A stretch of 64,000 bases of DNA from Sphingomonas xinjiangensis (lineage in GTDB: Bacteria > Pseudomonadota > Alphaproteobacteria > Sphingomonadales > Sphingomonadaceae): NCBI RefSeq assembly GCF_014199255.1, contig NZ_JACIJF010000002.1, forward strand, positions 248,001 through 312,000, given 5' to 3'. Each line of letters begins with the position of its first letter. The first letter of the stretch is position 1. The position numbers were made by a program, and so were the translations under genes. The notes beneath the pieces are model-generated. The model ran no database searches. It was not told the DNA's origin and saw only the letters and a list, made by a program, of their open reading frames with translations. Below, one piece after another: positions 45,214 to 53,788 of the stretch.

Positions 45214-46086
45214 TTAGGTGGCCGGAGTCGCCTGGGGCTGCGCGGGGATTGTTGGTGCAGGGGCGGTCGGCGCCGGGGCCTGTGCCTCGATCTGTGCCTG
45301 GGCAAGCTTTTCGCGATTGTCCTGCATCAGGTCATAAGCGCGCTTGTACCAGTCGGTCCCGGGATAGTTGGCGCCGAGCACGGCGGCCGCCTTGTTCGCC
45401 TCGCCGGGCAGGCCGAGGTTTAGATAGCTCTCGGTCAGGCGCAGCAACGCTTCGGGCACGTGCGTCGTCATCTGGTAATTGTCCACCACCGAGCGGAAGC
45501 GGCTGGTGGAGGAGAGCCACTGGCCCCGGCGCTGATAGAAGCGGCCGATCTCCATTTCCTTGCCCGCCAAGTGATCGCGCACCAGGTCCATCTTGAGCCG
45601 TGCGTCTGCCGCGTAGCGGGTGTTGGGGTAACGGCGTGTGAGTTCGCCGAGCGAGTCGAGCGCCTGCTGCGTGATCTTCTGATCGCGGGTGACGTCGGCG
45701 ATCTGCTCATAATAGCTCAGGCCGATCAGATAATAAGCGTAGGCGGCGTCGCGGTTGCCCGGGTGGACGGCCAGAAAGCGCTGCGCCGAGGCGATCGCCT
45801 GGGCATAATCCTGGTTCAGATAATAGCTGAACGCGCCCATCAGCTGCGCGCGCCGCGCCCAGATCGAATATGGATGCTGGCGCTCGACTTCATCGAACAG
45901 CGCGGCGGCCAGCTTGTACTGGCGGCGGTCGAGCCGGTCCTTGGCCGCGGTGTAGAGCGTGCCGACGTCGCGCGCGACATAAGGCAGGTCGGCATTGCCG
46001 CCCCCGCGGCGGGCGCAGCCGGCGGCGGAGAAAGCGAGGACCGGGAGGAGCACGAGCGCGGCGGCGCGCGACAGGGAGTTACGCAT
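45214..46086 (-). CDS. bamD: Outer membrane assembly factor BamD
   Basis: 290 residues, ATG at 46086. It is a lipoprotein with signal peptide and lipobox ending at SAAGC (Cys about 24). Tetratricopeptide-like repeats fill the body: LYTAAKDRLDRRQYKLAAAL, YYLNQDYAQAIASAQRFLAV, YPNTRYAADARLKMDLVRDH. The C terminus is a Pro/Ala-rich tail (APAPTAPAPTIPAQPQATPA). It works with BamA at the outer membrane in beta-barrel insertion. No clear ribosome-binding site is seen before the ATG. recN follows. Confidence 0.95.
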   Translation of the reverse strand: MRNSLSRAAALVLLPVLAFSAAGCARRGGGNADLPYVARDVGTLYTAAKDRLDRRQYKLAAALFDEVERQHPYSIWARRAQLMGAFSYYLNQDYAQAIASAQRFLAVHPGNRDAAYAYYLIGLSYYEQIADVTRDQKITQQALDSLGELTRRYPNTRYAADARLKMDLVRDHLAGKEMEIGRFYQRRGQWLSSTSRFRSVVDNYQMTTHVPEALLRLTESYLNLGLPGEANKAAAVLGANYPGTDWYKRAYDLMQDNREKLAQAQIEAQAPAPTAPAPTIPAQPQATPAT

Positions 46087-46235
46087 GGGTTGGCGTCTTA
46101 GCCGAGGGGCGTGGCGGCAAACAATCCTTTTCAGGGCGGGATTGCGGCGGGAAGTGTGCGGGAGGTGATTTGATGCCGCGCGCGCGCTTTGAAAGTACAG
46201 GCGGTTGGGTCGCGCGGGTGGCGGTGTCGCGCTCA

Positions 46236-46270
46236 ACTGCAATCCTCCCCTTGCAGGGGACGATTGCAGT
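46236..46270. repeat. ACTGCAATCCTCCCC palindrome
   Basis: ACTGCAATCCTCCCC and GGGGACGATTGCAGT pair around TTGCA, with a single mismatch. It lies in the divergent 264-base gap between bamD and the mannose-6-phosphate isomerase gene, where a terminator would not be expected; it shares the ATCCTCCCC core with the other palindromes. Confidence 0.65.
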
Positions 46271-46350
46271 ACCGCAACCATACCATTGCCGTTCCCCGGC
46301 CCCGCCCTTAGGTGAAGCGCGACATCCCCTCCCCGCACCGGAGAAGAACC

Positions 46351-47175
46351 GTGACTGCCACTTTGCTTGCCACTCACCGCGTCGAGAAGCCCTGGGGCCG
46401 GCACAGCCTGTATCCCGGCTTCACCGATCCTGCCGCCGATGGCGAGCCGGTGGGCGAGGTGTGGTTCCAGACGCCCGGCGACAGCACGCCCGACCTGCTG
46501 ATCAAATATCTGTTCACGTCCGAGAAGCTGTCGGTGCAGGTGCACCCCGATGACGAGCAGGCGCATGCCCGCGGGCTGCCGCGCGGCAAGGATGAATGCT
46601 GGGTGATCCTGGCCGCCGAGCCGGACTCCACCATCGCACTGGGGACCAAAGCGCCGGTAAATGGCGAGACGCTGCGCGCCGCGGCGCTGGACGGGTCTAT
46701 CGAGGATCTGCTCGACTGGAAGCCGGTGAAGCAGGGCGACTTCTTCTATGCGCCGTCGGGCACGGTGCACGCGATCGGCGCGGGCATCACCCTGATCGAG
46801 ATTCAGCAGAACAGCGACACCACGTATCGCCTGTACGATTATGGCCGCCCGCGCGAGCTGCACCTGGACGAAGGCGTGGCGGTATCCGACGCGCGTCCGT
46901 TCGTGCCGCACCCGATGCCCGGCAAGGTTGCCGATGACCGGACCATCCTGGTCGAAGGGCCCAAGTTCGTCCTGGAACGCTGGGAGGGCGGTCACCGCAC
47001 GCTAACCCTGCCGGAGGGCAAGACCGGGTGGCTGATCCCGGTGCAGGGCGAAGGCGTGGTGGACGGCGTGCCGTTCCATGCCGGCGAGTGCGTGACGCTG
47101 CACGGGGGCTGCGAATTGCATGCCGAGATGGGCAGCGATTTGCTGTTCGCCTATCCTGGCGACACGCGGATCTGA
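46351..47175 (+). CDS. manA: Class I mannose-6-phosphate isomerase
   Basis: 274 residues. The GTG at 46351 is chosen because GGAGAAG stands just upstream and the product then starts MTATLLATHRVEKPWGRHSL; an upstream in-frame GTG at 46312 has no site. The zinc and substrate motifs are YLFTSEKLSVQVHPDDEQAH, KDECWVILAAEP, and SGTVHAIGAGITLIEIQQNS. It interconverts fructose-6-P and mannose-6-P for GDP-mannose and exopolysaccharide precursors. Shorter than E. coli ManA, as in most alphaproteobacterial members. Confidence 0.88.
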   Translation: MTATLLATHRVEKPWGRHSLYPGFTDPAADGEPVGEVWFQTPGDSTPDLLIKYLFTSEKLSVQVHPDDEQAHARGLPRGKDECWVILAAEPDSTIALGTKAPVNGETLRAAALDGSIEDLLDWKPVKQGDFFYAPSGTVHAIGAGITLIEIQQNSDTTYRLYDYGRPRELHLDEGVAVSDARPFVPHPMPGKVADDRTILVEGPKFVLERWEGGHRTLTLPEGKTGWLIPVQGEGVVDGVPFHAGECVTLHGGCELHAEMGSDLLFAYPGDTRI

Positions 47176-47275
47176 TGCTGGACGGGATGTGAACGGAAGG
47201 TAGTTTTCCGTTCACGCAACCGCGTAAGCGGGCAGCACGTTCAAACCGCATCGACAACGACATGGAGTCGCGACG

Positions 47276-47785
47276 ATGCGTTTTCTTCTTGCTGCCACGC
47301 TGGCTGCCGCGACCCTTCCCGCCGCCGTGCCGGCAGCGTCCGCCACGACGGCCGCGTCGATGGTGAGCACCGCCGCCGTCACTGCTGCGATGGACCAGGA
47401 CTGGCGCGATCGGCGAGACGGCCGCTATGACCGCCGCGACCGCCGCGAGGCGCGCAGAGACTGGCGCCGCTATCGCGATTACGATTACAACCGTCCCGGC
47501 CCGGGTCAGCGCGTCTATTATGCCGACCAATATTACCGCGACGGGCGTTATTATCGCGAGCGCCGCCTGAGCCGGAACGACCGGATCTATCGCGGCCGCA
47601 ACGGGCAATATTATTGCCGCCGCAACGATGGCACCACCGGCCTGATCGTTGGCGGCCTGGCCGGCGGGCTGCTGGGCAACACGCTGTCCAATGGCCGTTC
47701 GTCCACACTGGGCACATTGCTGGGCGCAGCCGCCGGTGCAGCACTGGGTTCGTCGGTCGACCGTGGCAACGTGCGCTGCCGCTGA
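47276..47785 (+). CDS. Exported Arg/Tyr-rich protein with glycine-zipper 2TM domain
   Basis: 169 residues, ATG at 47276. A signal peptide (MRFLLAATLAAATLPAAVPA) is followed by a very basic, Tyr-rich segment (DRRDGRYDRRDRREARRDWR, YYADQYYRDGRYYRERRLSR) and a C-terminal glycine zipper (LIVGGLAGGLLGN, LGTLLGAAAGAALGSSVDRG). Proteins of this form insert in the outer or inner membrane or bind polyanions. Function unknown. A clean terminator follows. Confidence 0.82.
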   Translation: MRFLLAATLAAATLPAAVPAASATTAASMVSTAAVTAAMDQDWRDRRDGRYDRRDRREARRDWRRYRDYDYNRPGPGQRVYYADQYYRDGRYYRERRLSRNDRIYRGRNGQYYCRRNDGTTGLIVGGLAGGLLGNTLSNGRSSTLGTLLGAAAGAALGSSVDRGNVRCR

Positions 47786-47808
47786 CGCGCTTGCCGATGC
47801 GGCAAAAC

Positions 47809-47838
47809 AAAGCCCGGCGGGTTTCCGCCGGGCTTTTT
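47809..47838 (+). terminator. Rho-independent terminator
   Basis: AAAGCCCGGCGG pairs with CCGCCGGGCTTT around GTTT, followed by a T-run. It ends the glycine-zipper gene and, being symmetric, may also serve the convergent gene at 47843-48310. Confidence 0.92.
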
Positions 47839-47842
47839 CATG

Positions 47843-48310
47843 TCAGATCGCGTCGCCGTGCGAAGGCGGCAGCAATATCCTGTCGAAGTCGGGATCGCCG
47901 AAGAATATCACGAGATCGCTCTCCCCCCTTGGCCTGGCTGTGTCGGTGCGGTCGTAGAGCATGCGGAACGCTGGCAGGTTTTCCGCCGGGTCGAGCGAGA
48001 CGGCGTTGCGCACCGCCTCGAGCGCCCTGTTCCTGCTGCTTGCCAGCGCCGCATCGTCGGCGTTCCCGGCGCGGACCAACGCGGCATGCTGCTGACCATA
48101 GGCCGCCGCCATGTACAGCCAGAGCCGCCCGCTCTTGTTCAATTCGGCATCGGCGGCCAGTTCCAGCCCGATCTTGATCGCCTGCTCACAGCCGCCGCGG
48201 GAATACAGGTTGCTGAACATCTCCGCCAGCTTGGACTCCACGGCAAATATCCGGGTCTGGCTGTCCGAGGCCAAGCCCGAGGGTGCGCGCCGGATCGTGC
48301 TGAGCGCCAC
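47843..48310 (-). CDS. Hypothetical protein
   Basis: 155 residues from a GTG at 48310. A helical body (FAVESKLAEMFSNLYSRGGC, AIKIGLELAADAELNKSGRL, ALEAVRNAVSLDPAENLPAF) resembles a short tetratricopeptide-like array, and the C terminus is DLVIFFGDPDFDRILLPP. No signal peptide is visible from this start. I recognise no named family; the true N terminus could lie elsewhere in the frame. Confidence 0.6.
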   Translation of the reverse strand: MALSTIRRAPSGLASDSQTRIFAVESKLAEMFSNLYSRGGCEQAIKIGLELAADAELNKSGRLWLYMAAAYGQQHAALVRAGNADDAALASSRNRALEAVRNAVSLDPAENLPAFRMLYDRTDTARPRGESDLVIFFGDPDFDRILLPPSHGDAI

Positions 48311-48375
48311 CGGTCAGCGATCGACCCACGAAGTCTGACGCGAGGCGGCCGACGCCGAGCCGCCCAGTTTGGCTG

Positions 48376-48603
48376 TCAGATGATGCCGCCGGTCAGCATC
48401 ACTCGCAGGCCGCTGATCAGGACGATGACCAGGTTGAAATTGCGTCCGCCATTGCTGCGCGAGGCCATGCCGACCACCGTGCCGACAATCGCGATCGGCA
48501 GCGCGATCCAATTGATCAGCGGCAGCAGCGGGATCGGGATGATGCCGACGGCCGCGAAGGGCAGCGCCACCAGGCCGATGAGGATGGAAAGCAGGTTCAG
48601 CAT
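48376..48603 (-). CDS. Small two-helix membrane protein
   Basis: 75 residues, ATG at 48603. Two hydrophobic segments (LLSILIGLVALPFAAVGIIP and LPLINWIALPIAIVGTVVGM) are followed by a polar loop with SNGGRNFNLV and a third hydrophobic end. This is a common small inner-membrane protein type of unknown function. It is divergent from the first DUF4139 gene. Confidence 0.72.
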   Translation of the reverse strand: MLNLLSILIGLVALPFAAVGIIPIPLLPLINWIALPIAIVGTVVGMASRSNGGRNFNLVIVLISGLRVMLTGGII

Positions 48604-48732
48604 GGGCGGAATATGGAGTGGCGCGGGTGTGTTGGCAAGATAGGACGCAAGGCCCCGTATAGAACGCCGTCCCGCCATTGCCACGCGCAGGAAGGCCGGG
48701 CATGCTGGCGGCGAACAAAGGGGGAGAGTGCG

Positions 48733-50148
48733 ATGCGGGCGGTCATGGGGATTGGCGCGTGCGCGGCGATATTGCTGCCGTTGAGCGTGGCCGCACAAGA
48801 CGCACCGGCAGCGGCGAATGCTTCCACGGCACAGGGAGACGTGTCGGTCACCATCTACAACAACGATGTCGCGCTGGTGCAGGACGTACGGACGCTCAGC
48901 CTGAGCAATGGGCGCGTACGGCAGGACTTTCCCGATGTCAGTGCGGCGATCCGCGCCGAGACGGTTTCGCTGGCCGTGCCCGACGCCACGATCGTCGAGC
49001 AGAATTTCGACTATGACCTGCTGAGCCCCTCCAGCCTGATGCAAAAAGCGGTGGGCGAAACGATCACCCTGGTGCGGACCAACCCGGCGACCGGTGCCGA
49101 GACCCGCGAGCGGGCGCGTGTGCTGGCAGTGAATGGCGGCGTGGTGCTGGACATCGGCGGGCGCATCGAAGTGCTGCGCGACGATGGCCTGCCGGTGCGG
49201 GCGGTGTTCGACCGCGTGCCCGAATCGCTGCGGGCGCGCCCTACCCTGTCCGTCACCCTTGCAAGCAGCCGGAGCGGCGCGCGCCCGGCGGCCTTGTCGT
49301 ATCTGAGCCGCGGGCTCGGTTGGAGCGCGGACTATGTCGCGCTGTTCGACGACAAGAGCGGGAAGATCGACGTCCAAGGCTGGGTGACGCTGAAGAACAC
49401 CAGCGCCACGACCTTCAACAACGCCAAGACATTGCTGGTGGCCGGCGAGGTCGGCAGTGCCGATGATAGCAACGGCGGATATCGCGCGCGGCCGCGGCGA
49501 GTCACGCGCATCGCGCCCGGCACGGAAACCGCCAGTCGCGAACAGCTGGGCGACTTCTATCTGTATCCGCTGGCCGAGCGCACGACGATCGCGGACAAGC
49601 AGACCAAGCAGGTGAGCTTTCTGGATGTGAAGGGCGCTGCGGCGAGTTCGGGCTATCGTTTCGATAATGGCTGGCTGGGCAGTTCGGAAGAACCCCGCAG
49701 TGCCCAATCCATGCTGCGCTTCTCCAACTCAGGGGCCGCCGGGCTTGGAGATGCGCTGCCCGCAGGGGTGGTGCGGGTCTATGTGCGCGATGCGCGCGGG
49801 CAGCCGCAGTTCACGGGTGAGAACCGGATCGACCATACGCCGCAGGGCTCGGACATCGCGCTGCCCACCGGCGACGCGTTCGACGTGAAGGTTCAGGCGA
49901 CCACCGTGGCGCGTACGCGAATCTCGAGCACGCGGTGGCGCACCGAAATGCGCTACCGCCTGACCAACGCGCGGGCGCGATCGGTAACCGTGCGGCTGGT
50001 GCAGAACGGGCTGGATTGGGGCGATACGCGCGTGCTGGCGGACAGCGGCAAGGGCGAGCGCACCGATGCGGGCGCGATGACATGGCAGGTGCCGGTGCCT
50101 GCCAATGGGGAGGCGGTGGTCACCGCGACGTTCGACACGCGGTACTGA
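48733..50148 (+). CDS. Exported DUF4139 domain protein (first of tandem pair)
   Basis: 471 residues, ATG at 48733 with GGGGGAGAG upstream. The signal peptide (MGIGACAAILLPLSVAAQ) precedes a DUF4139 beta-rich domain: VTIYNNDVALVQDVRTLSLS, SYLSRGLGWSADYVALFDDK, SGKIDVQGWVTLKNTSATTF, and the C-terminal TMTW-type strand (AGAMTWQVPVPANGEAVVTA). Members are periplasmic or surface proteins of unknown function. The second DUF4139 gene begins three bases after its stop, so they are an operon. Confidence 0.88.
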   Translation: MRAVMGIGACAAILLPLSVAAQDAPAAANASTAQGDVSVTIYNNDVALVQDVRTLSLSNGRVRQDFPDVSAAIRAETVSLAVPDATIVEQNFDYDLLSPSSLMQKAVGETITLVRTNPATGAETRERARVLAVNGGVVLDIGGRIEVLRDDGLPVRAVFDRVPESLRARPTLSVTLASSRSGARPAALSYLSRGLGWSADYVALFDDKSGKIDVQGWVTLKNTSATTFNNAKTLLVAGEVGSADDSNGGYRARPRRVTRIAPGTETASREQLGDFYLYPLAERTTIADKQTKQVSFLDVKGAAASSGYRFDNGWLGSSEEPRSAQSMLRFSNSGAAGLGDALPAGVVRVYVRDARGQPQFTGENRIDHTPQGSDIALPTGDAFDVKVQATTVARTRISSTRWRTEMRYRLTNARARSVTVRLVQNGLDWGDTRVLADSGKGERTDAGAMTWQVPVPANGEAVVTATFDTRY

Positions 50149-50150
50149 GC

Positions 50151-51659
50151 ATGTGGCGTACACTCCTAGGCACGGCCCTGGCAGTGGTGGGGGCAGGGCC
50201 GGCGCGGGCGCAGACCGTCACGTCGCCGGCGCCTGACCGCGTCTCGCTGACCGTCTACCGCGCGCCCAATGGCGGCGGCGCGATCGATCTTCGCTATCTG
50301 CGCGGATTCGCGATGGTGACCGAGACGCGGCGCGTGAAGTTGCCGCGCGGAACGTCCGTGGTGCGGTTCGAGGGCGTGGCGGAGGGGATCGTGCCGGTGA
50401 GCGCGATCGTCGAGGGGCTGCCCGGCGGGACGATCGAGAAGAACCGCGACGCGCGGCTGTTGTCACCCGCCGCGCTGGTGGACGGCACGCTGGGGCGGCA
50501 GGTTACCCTCACCCGCACCGACAAGGCGACCGGCAAGCAGGTGAGCGAGGAGGCGACCATCGTCGCTGGCCCCTCCCCTGGCGTGATCCTGCAGACCGGG
50601 AGCGGGATCGAGGCGCTGCGTTGCTCGGGGCTGCCCGAGAAGCTACGCTTCGAAGAAGTCCCCGCCGGGCTGTCGAGCAAGCCGGTGCTCAGCGTCACGA
50701 CCACCAGCACGCGCGCGCAGACGGTGACGGTGACGCTCACCTATCTGTCCTCCGGCTTCGACTGGCGGGCCAGCTATGTCGCGACGATGGCGCCGGATGG
50801 TGGCAGCTTTGATCTGTTCGCCTGGCTGACGCTGGCGAACGCCAACCCGGAGCGCTTTGCCGGCGCGCAAGTGCAGGCGGTGGCCGGGCGGCTGAACCGG
50901 ATCTGGACGCAGCCGATCGAGCGCGCCGTGGCGGCGCTGCGGCTGATGTGCTTTCCGCTGGGCACCACCACCTCGGACCTGCGCGAGGAGCGGTTCGAGG
51001 AAGCGGACGAGATCGTGGTGACTGGCAGCAGGATGGCCATGTCAACTGCCACGGTGATGCCGGCGCCGGTATCGCCGCCTGCTCCCCCGGCGCCGCCGCC
51101 GCCGCCCGAGGACCTGGGCGACCTGAAGCTGTACCGCGTGCCCGAGCGCGTCACCGTCTCCCCGCGCGGGCAGAAGCAACTGGCGCTGCTGTCGCAGGCG
51201 CGGGTGCCGTTCGAGCGACGTTATCGGAAGGTCATCTACCCCGGACAGAAGATCGACGCCGCGCCGACCGACATCGTGCTGGCGCTCAAGAACGAGAAGG
51301 ATGCAGGGTTGGGCGTGCCGCTGCCTGCCGGTGACACGGCGCTGTATGCACGGCGCGGCGACCAGCGGCTGTTGCTCGGATTGGGCAGCATGACCGATCG
51401 CGCGATGGGCGAGACGCTGCGGCTGGGCGCGGGCGTGAGCAGCCAGGTGATGGTGGAGCAGGCGGTGCTTGCCGATAAACAGGCGGTACTGAGCGTCACC
51501 AACGCCAATCCGTATCCAGTCGCGGCAGAGTTTCCGATCGCGCGCGCGGGGAACGAGATCGTCAGCGAGGGCGAACCGCTGGTGGTGGTCGATGGCATCG
51601 CCACCTGGTCGCCGGTGCTGCCGCCGGGCGGTCGGGCGGAGTTGCGCTACCGCTATTGA
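50151..51659 (+). CDS. Exported DUF4139 domain protein (second of tandem pair)
   Basis: 502 residues, ATG at 50151. A signal peptide ends at ARAQ. The N-terminal beta domain starts VSLTVYRAPNGGGAIDLRYL and the DUF4139 core has LTYLSSGFDWRASYVATMAP and LTLANANPERFAGAQVQAVA. Between the two halves (near residues 280-325) lies a low-complexity linker with EEADEIVVTGSRMAM and a Pro run; EIVVTGSR is the motif found at the TonB box of receptors. The end of the gene overlaps a 16-base tandem repeat. It probably acts with the preceding paralogue at the cell envelope. Confidence 0.88.
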   Translation: MWRTLLGTALAVVGAGPARAQTVTSPAPDRVSLTVYRAPNGGGAIDLRYLRGFAMVTETRRVKLPRGTSVVRFEGVAEGIVPVSAIVEGLPGGTIEKNRDARLLSPAALVDGTLGRQVTLTRTDKATGKQVSEEATIVAGPSPGVILQTGSGIEALRCSGLPEKLRFEEVPAGLSSKPVLSVTTTSTRAQTVTVTLTYLSSGFDWRASYVATMAPDGGSFDLFAWLTLANANPERFAGAQVQAVAGRLNRIWTQPIERAVAALRLMCFPLGTTTSDLREERFEEADEIVVTGSRMAMSTATVMPAPVSPPAPPAPPPPPEDLGDLKLYRVPERVTVSPRGQKQLALLSQARVPFERRYRKVIYPGQKIDAAPTDIVLALKNEKDAGLGVPLPAGDTALYARRGDQRLLLGLGSMTDRAMGETLRLGAGVSSQVMVEQAVLADKQAVLSVTNANPYPVAAEFPIARAGNEIVSEGEPLVVVDGIATWSPVLPPGGRAELRYRY

Positions 51660-51694
51660 GAATGGGCGCTATTGAGAATGGGCGCTATTGAAAG
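51651..51694. repeat. 16-base tandem repeat across the DUF4139 stop codon
   Basis: CGCTATTGAGAATGGG occurs twice in succession (51651-51666 and 51667-51682), with a third partial copy CGCTATTGA after it. Each unit repeats the final Arg-Tyr-stop of the DUF4139 gene. Confidence 0.9.
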
Positions 51695-51740
51695 CACGCG
51701 GCGCTTGGGCTGAAGCGCTGGGCCTGCTACGGGCGCGGGC

Positions 51741-53606
51741 ATGCTCAACCTGACCGACATCACGGTGCGCCTTGGCGGGCGCACGATCATCGACAATGCC
51801 ACCGCCAAGCTGCCGCCCAAGGGGCGCATCGGGCTGATCGGCCGCAATGGCGCGGGCAAGTCGACGCTGGTCAAGGTGATCGCGTCGCAGCTTGAGCCCG
51901 ACACCGGCGGCGTCGACATGCCGCGCGGCGCCAAGCTGGGCTATATCGCGCAGGAAGCACCGCATGGTGACGCCACGCCATTCGAGACGGTGCTGGCCGC
52001 CGATATCGAGCGCGCCACCTTGCTGGAGGAAAGCGAGACCAGCCAGGACCCGGACCGGCTGGGCGAGGTGTATGAGCGGCTGATGGCGATCGACGCCTAT
52101 ACCGCGCCGAGCCGTGCGGCGCAGATCCTGGTAGGCCTGGGCTTTGACGAGGACATGCAGCACCGGCCGCTCGACAGCTTTTCGGGCGGGTGGAAGATGC
52201 GCGTGGCGCTTGCCGCGTTGCTGTTCTCGCAACCCGACATGCTGCTGCTCGACGAGCCGTCGAACCATTTGGACCTTGAGGCGGTGCTGTGGCTGGAGGA
52301 CTTTCTGAAGTCCTATCCCGCGACGATCCTGCTGGTCAGCCACGAGCGTGACTTCCTGAACAATGTGGTCGACCACATCCTGCACTTGGATCGCGGCAAG
52401 CTGACGCTCTACCCCGGCGGGTATGACTCGTTCGAGCGGCAGCGGGCGGAGCGGCAGGCGCAGATCGCCTCGGCGCGGGCCAAGCAGCAGGCGCAGCGCG
52501 AGCATCTCCAGGCCTATATCGCGAAGAACTCGGCGCGTGCGTCCACCGCCAAGCAGGCGCAGAGCCGGCAAAAGGCGCTGGCCAAGATGCAGCCGATCGC
52601 CGAACTGCTCGACGATCCGACGCTCAGCTTCGACTTCCCCAATCCCGACGAGCTGCGCCCCCCGCTGATCACGCTCGACCTGGCGACCGTCGGCTATGGC
52701 GAGACGCCGATCCTCAAGCGGCTGAACCTGCGCATCGATCCCGACGACCGCGTCGCGCTGCTCGGGCGCAATGGCAACGGCAAGACGACGCTGGCGCGGC
52801 TGCTCGCGGCGCAGCTGACGCCGATGGAGGGCGAGATGAACGCCAGCGGCAAGATGCGGGTGGGCTATTTCACCCAGTATCAGGTCGAAGAGCTCGATCG
52901 CAGCGAGACTCCGCTGCAGCACATGACCAGCCTGATGAAGGGCGCGACCCAGGGCGCGGTGCGCGGGCAGCTAGGGCGGTTTGGCTTTTCGGGGCAGAAG
53001 GCGACGACCGAAGTCGGCAAGCTGTCGGGCGGCGAGCGTGCACGGCTGGCGCTGGCGCTGATCACGCGCGACGCGCCGCACATGCTGATCCTCGACGAGC
53101 CGACCAACCATCTGGACGTCGACGCCCGCGAGGCACTGATCCAGGCGCTGAACGAATATACGGGCACCGTCGTTCTGGTCAGCCACGACCGGCACATGCT
53201 GGAGATGACCGCCGACCGGCTGGTGCTGGTCGACAGCGGGACGGCCAAGGAATTCGACGGGTCGCTGGACGATTATATCAGCTTCGTGCTGAGCAAGGAC
53301 GGCGCCGGTCCCAAGCTGTCCAAGGCCGACAAGAAGGAAGCGCGGCGGCTGGCGACCGAGGCGCGCGAGAAGGAAGCCGAGCTGCGCAAGGCAGCGAAGG
53401 CGGCCGAGGCGGAGCTGGCGAAGCTGACCGAGCAGCGCAGCGCGGTGGAGCGGGCGATGTTCGATCCCAGCACGGCCGAAGGACCGCTCGCCAAGCTGAG
53501 CATGACCGAATTGATGAAGCGCCGTGCTGAGCTGAGCGACAAGATCGATGCCGCGGAGCTGGCGTGGATGGCGGCGAGCGAGGCGCTGGAGGGGATCGCG
53601 GCGTAA
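51741..53606 (+). CDS. ABC-F family ATPase (Uup/YheS-like)
   Basis: 621 residues with two ABC domains on one chain and no membrane segments. Domain 1 has Walker A GLIGRNGAGKSTL, the FSGGWKMRVALAALL signature and LLLDEPSNHLDL; domain 2 has GRNGNGKTTLARLL, KLSGGERARLALAL and LILDEPTNHLDV. The linker between them is a charged helix of the type that reaches the ribosomal E-site in ABC-F proteins, and the C terminus is a coiled coil (EARRLATEAREKEAELRKAA). It probably modulates translation rather than transport. Confidence 0.92.
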   Translation: MLNLTDITVRLGGRTIIDNATAKLPPKGRIGLIGRNGAGKSTLVKVIASQLEPDTGGVDMPRGAKLGYIAQEAPHGDATPFETVLAADIERATLLEESETSQDPDRLGEVYERLMAIDAYTAPSRAAQILVGLGFDEDMQHRPLDSFSGGWKMRVALAALLFSQPDMLLLDEPSNHLDLEAVLWLEDFLKSYPATILLVSHERDFLNNVVDHILHLDRGKLTLYPGGYDSFERQRAERQAQIASARAKQQAQREHLQAYIAKNSARASTAKQAQSRQKALAKMQPIAELLDDPTLSFDFPNPDELRPPLITLDLATVGYGETPILKRLNLRIDPDDRVALLGRNGNGKTTLARLLAAQLTPMEGEMNASGKMRVGYFTQYQVEELDRSETPLQHMTSLMKGATQGAVRGQLGRFGFSGQKATTEVGKLSGGERARLALALITRDAPHMLILDEPTNHLDVDAREALIQALNEYTGTVVLVSHDRHMLEMTADRLVLVDSGTAKEFDGSLDDYISFVLSKDGAGPKLSKADKKEARRLATEAREKEAELRKAAKAAEAELAKLTEQRSAVERAMFDPSTAEGPLAKLSMTELMKRRAELSDKIDAAELAWMAASEALEGIAA

Positions 53607-53626
53607 GGGTCTATCCTCGCTTCTTG

Positions 53627-53703
53627 TCATCCCGGCCTTGCGCCGGGGTCCCGCTGCTTTGGACCGGCAGAAGAAGCGGGATCCGGGCTCGAGGGCGGGA
53701 TGA
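53627..53703. repeat. REP-like nested palindrome
   Basis: TCATCCCG (53627-53634) pairs with CGGGATGA (53696-53703), and an inner stem CCCGCTGCTT pairs with AAGCGGGATCC-type sequence. This is the common alphaproteobacterial intergenic palindrome form, located after the ABC-F gene. Confidence 0.7.
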
Positions 53704-53788
53704 TCAAGGAAATTAGGCGAGGAATCGTTCGGCCGATCAACGGTTTATTATCGGCTCGTGGATAGAGCAGGGTCCGGAAGGGATCTGC

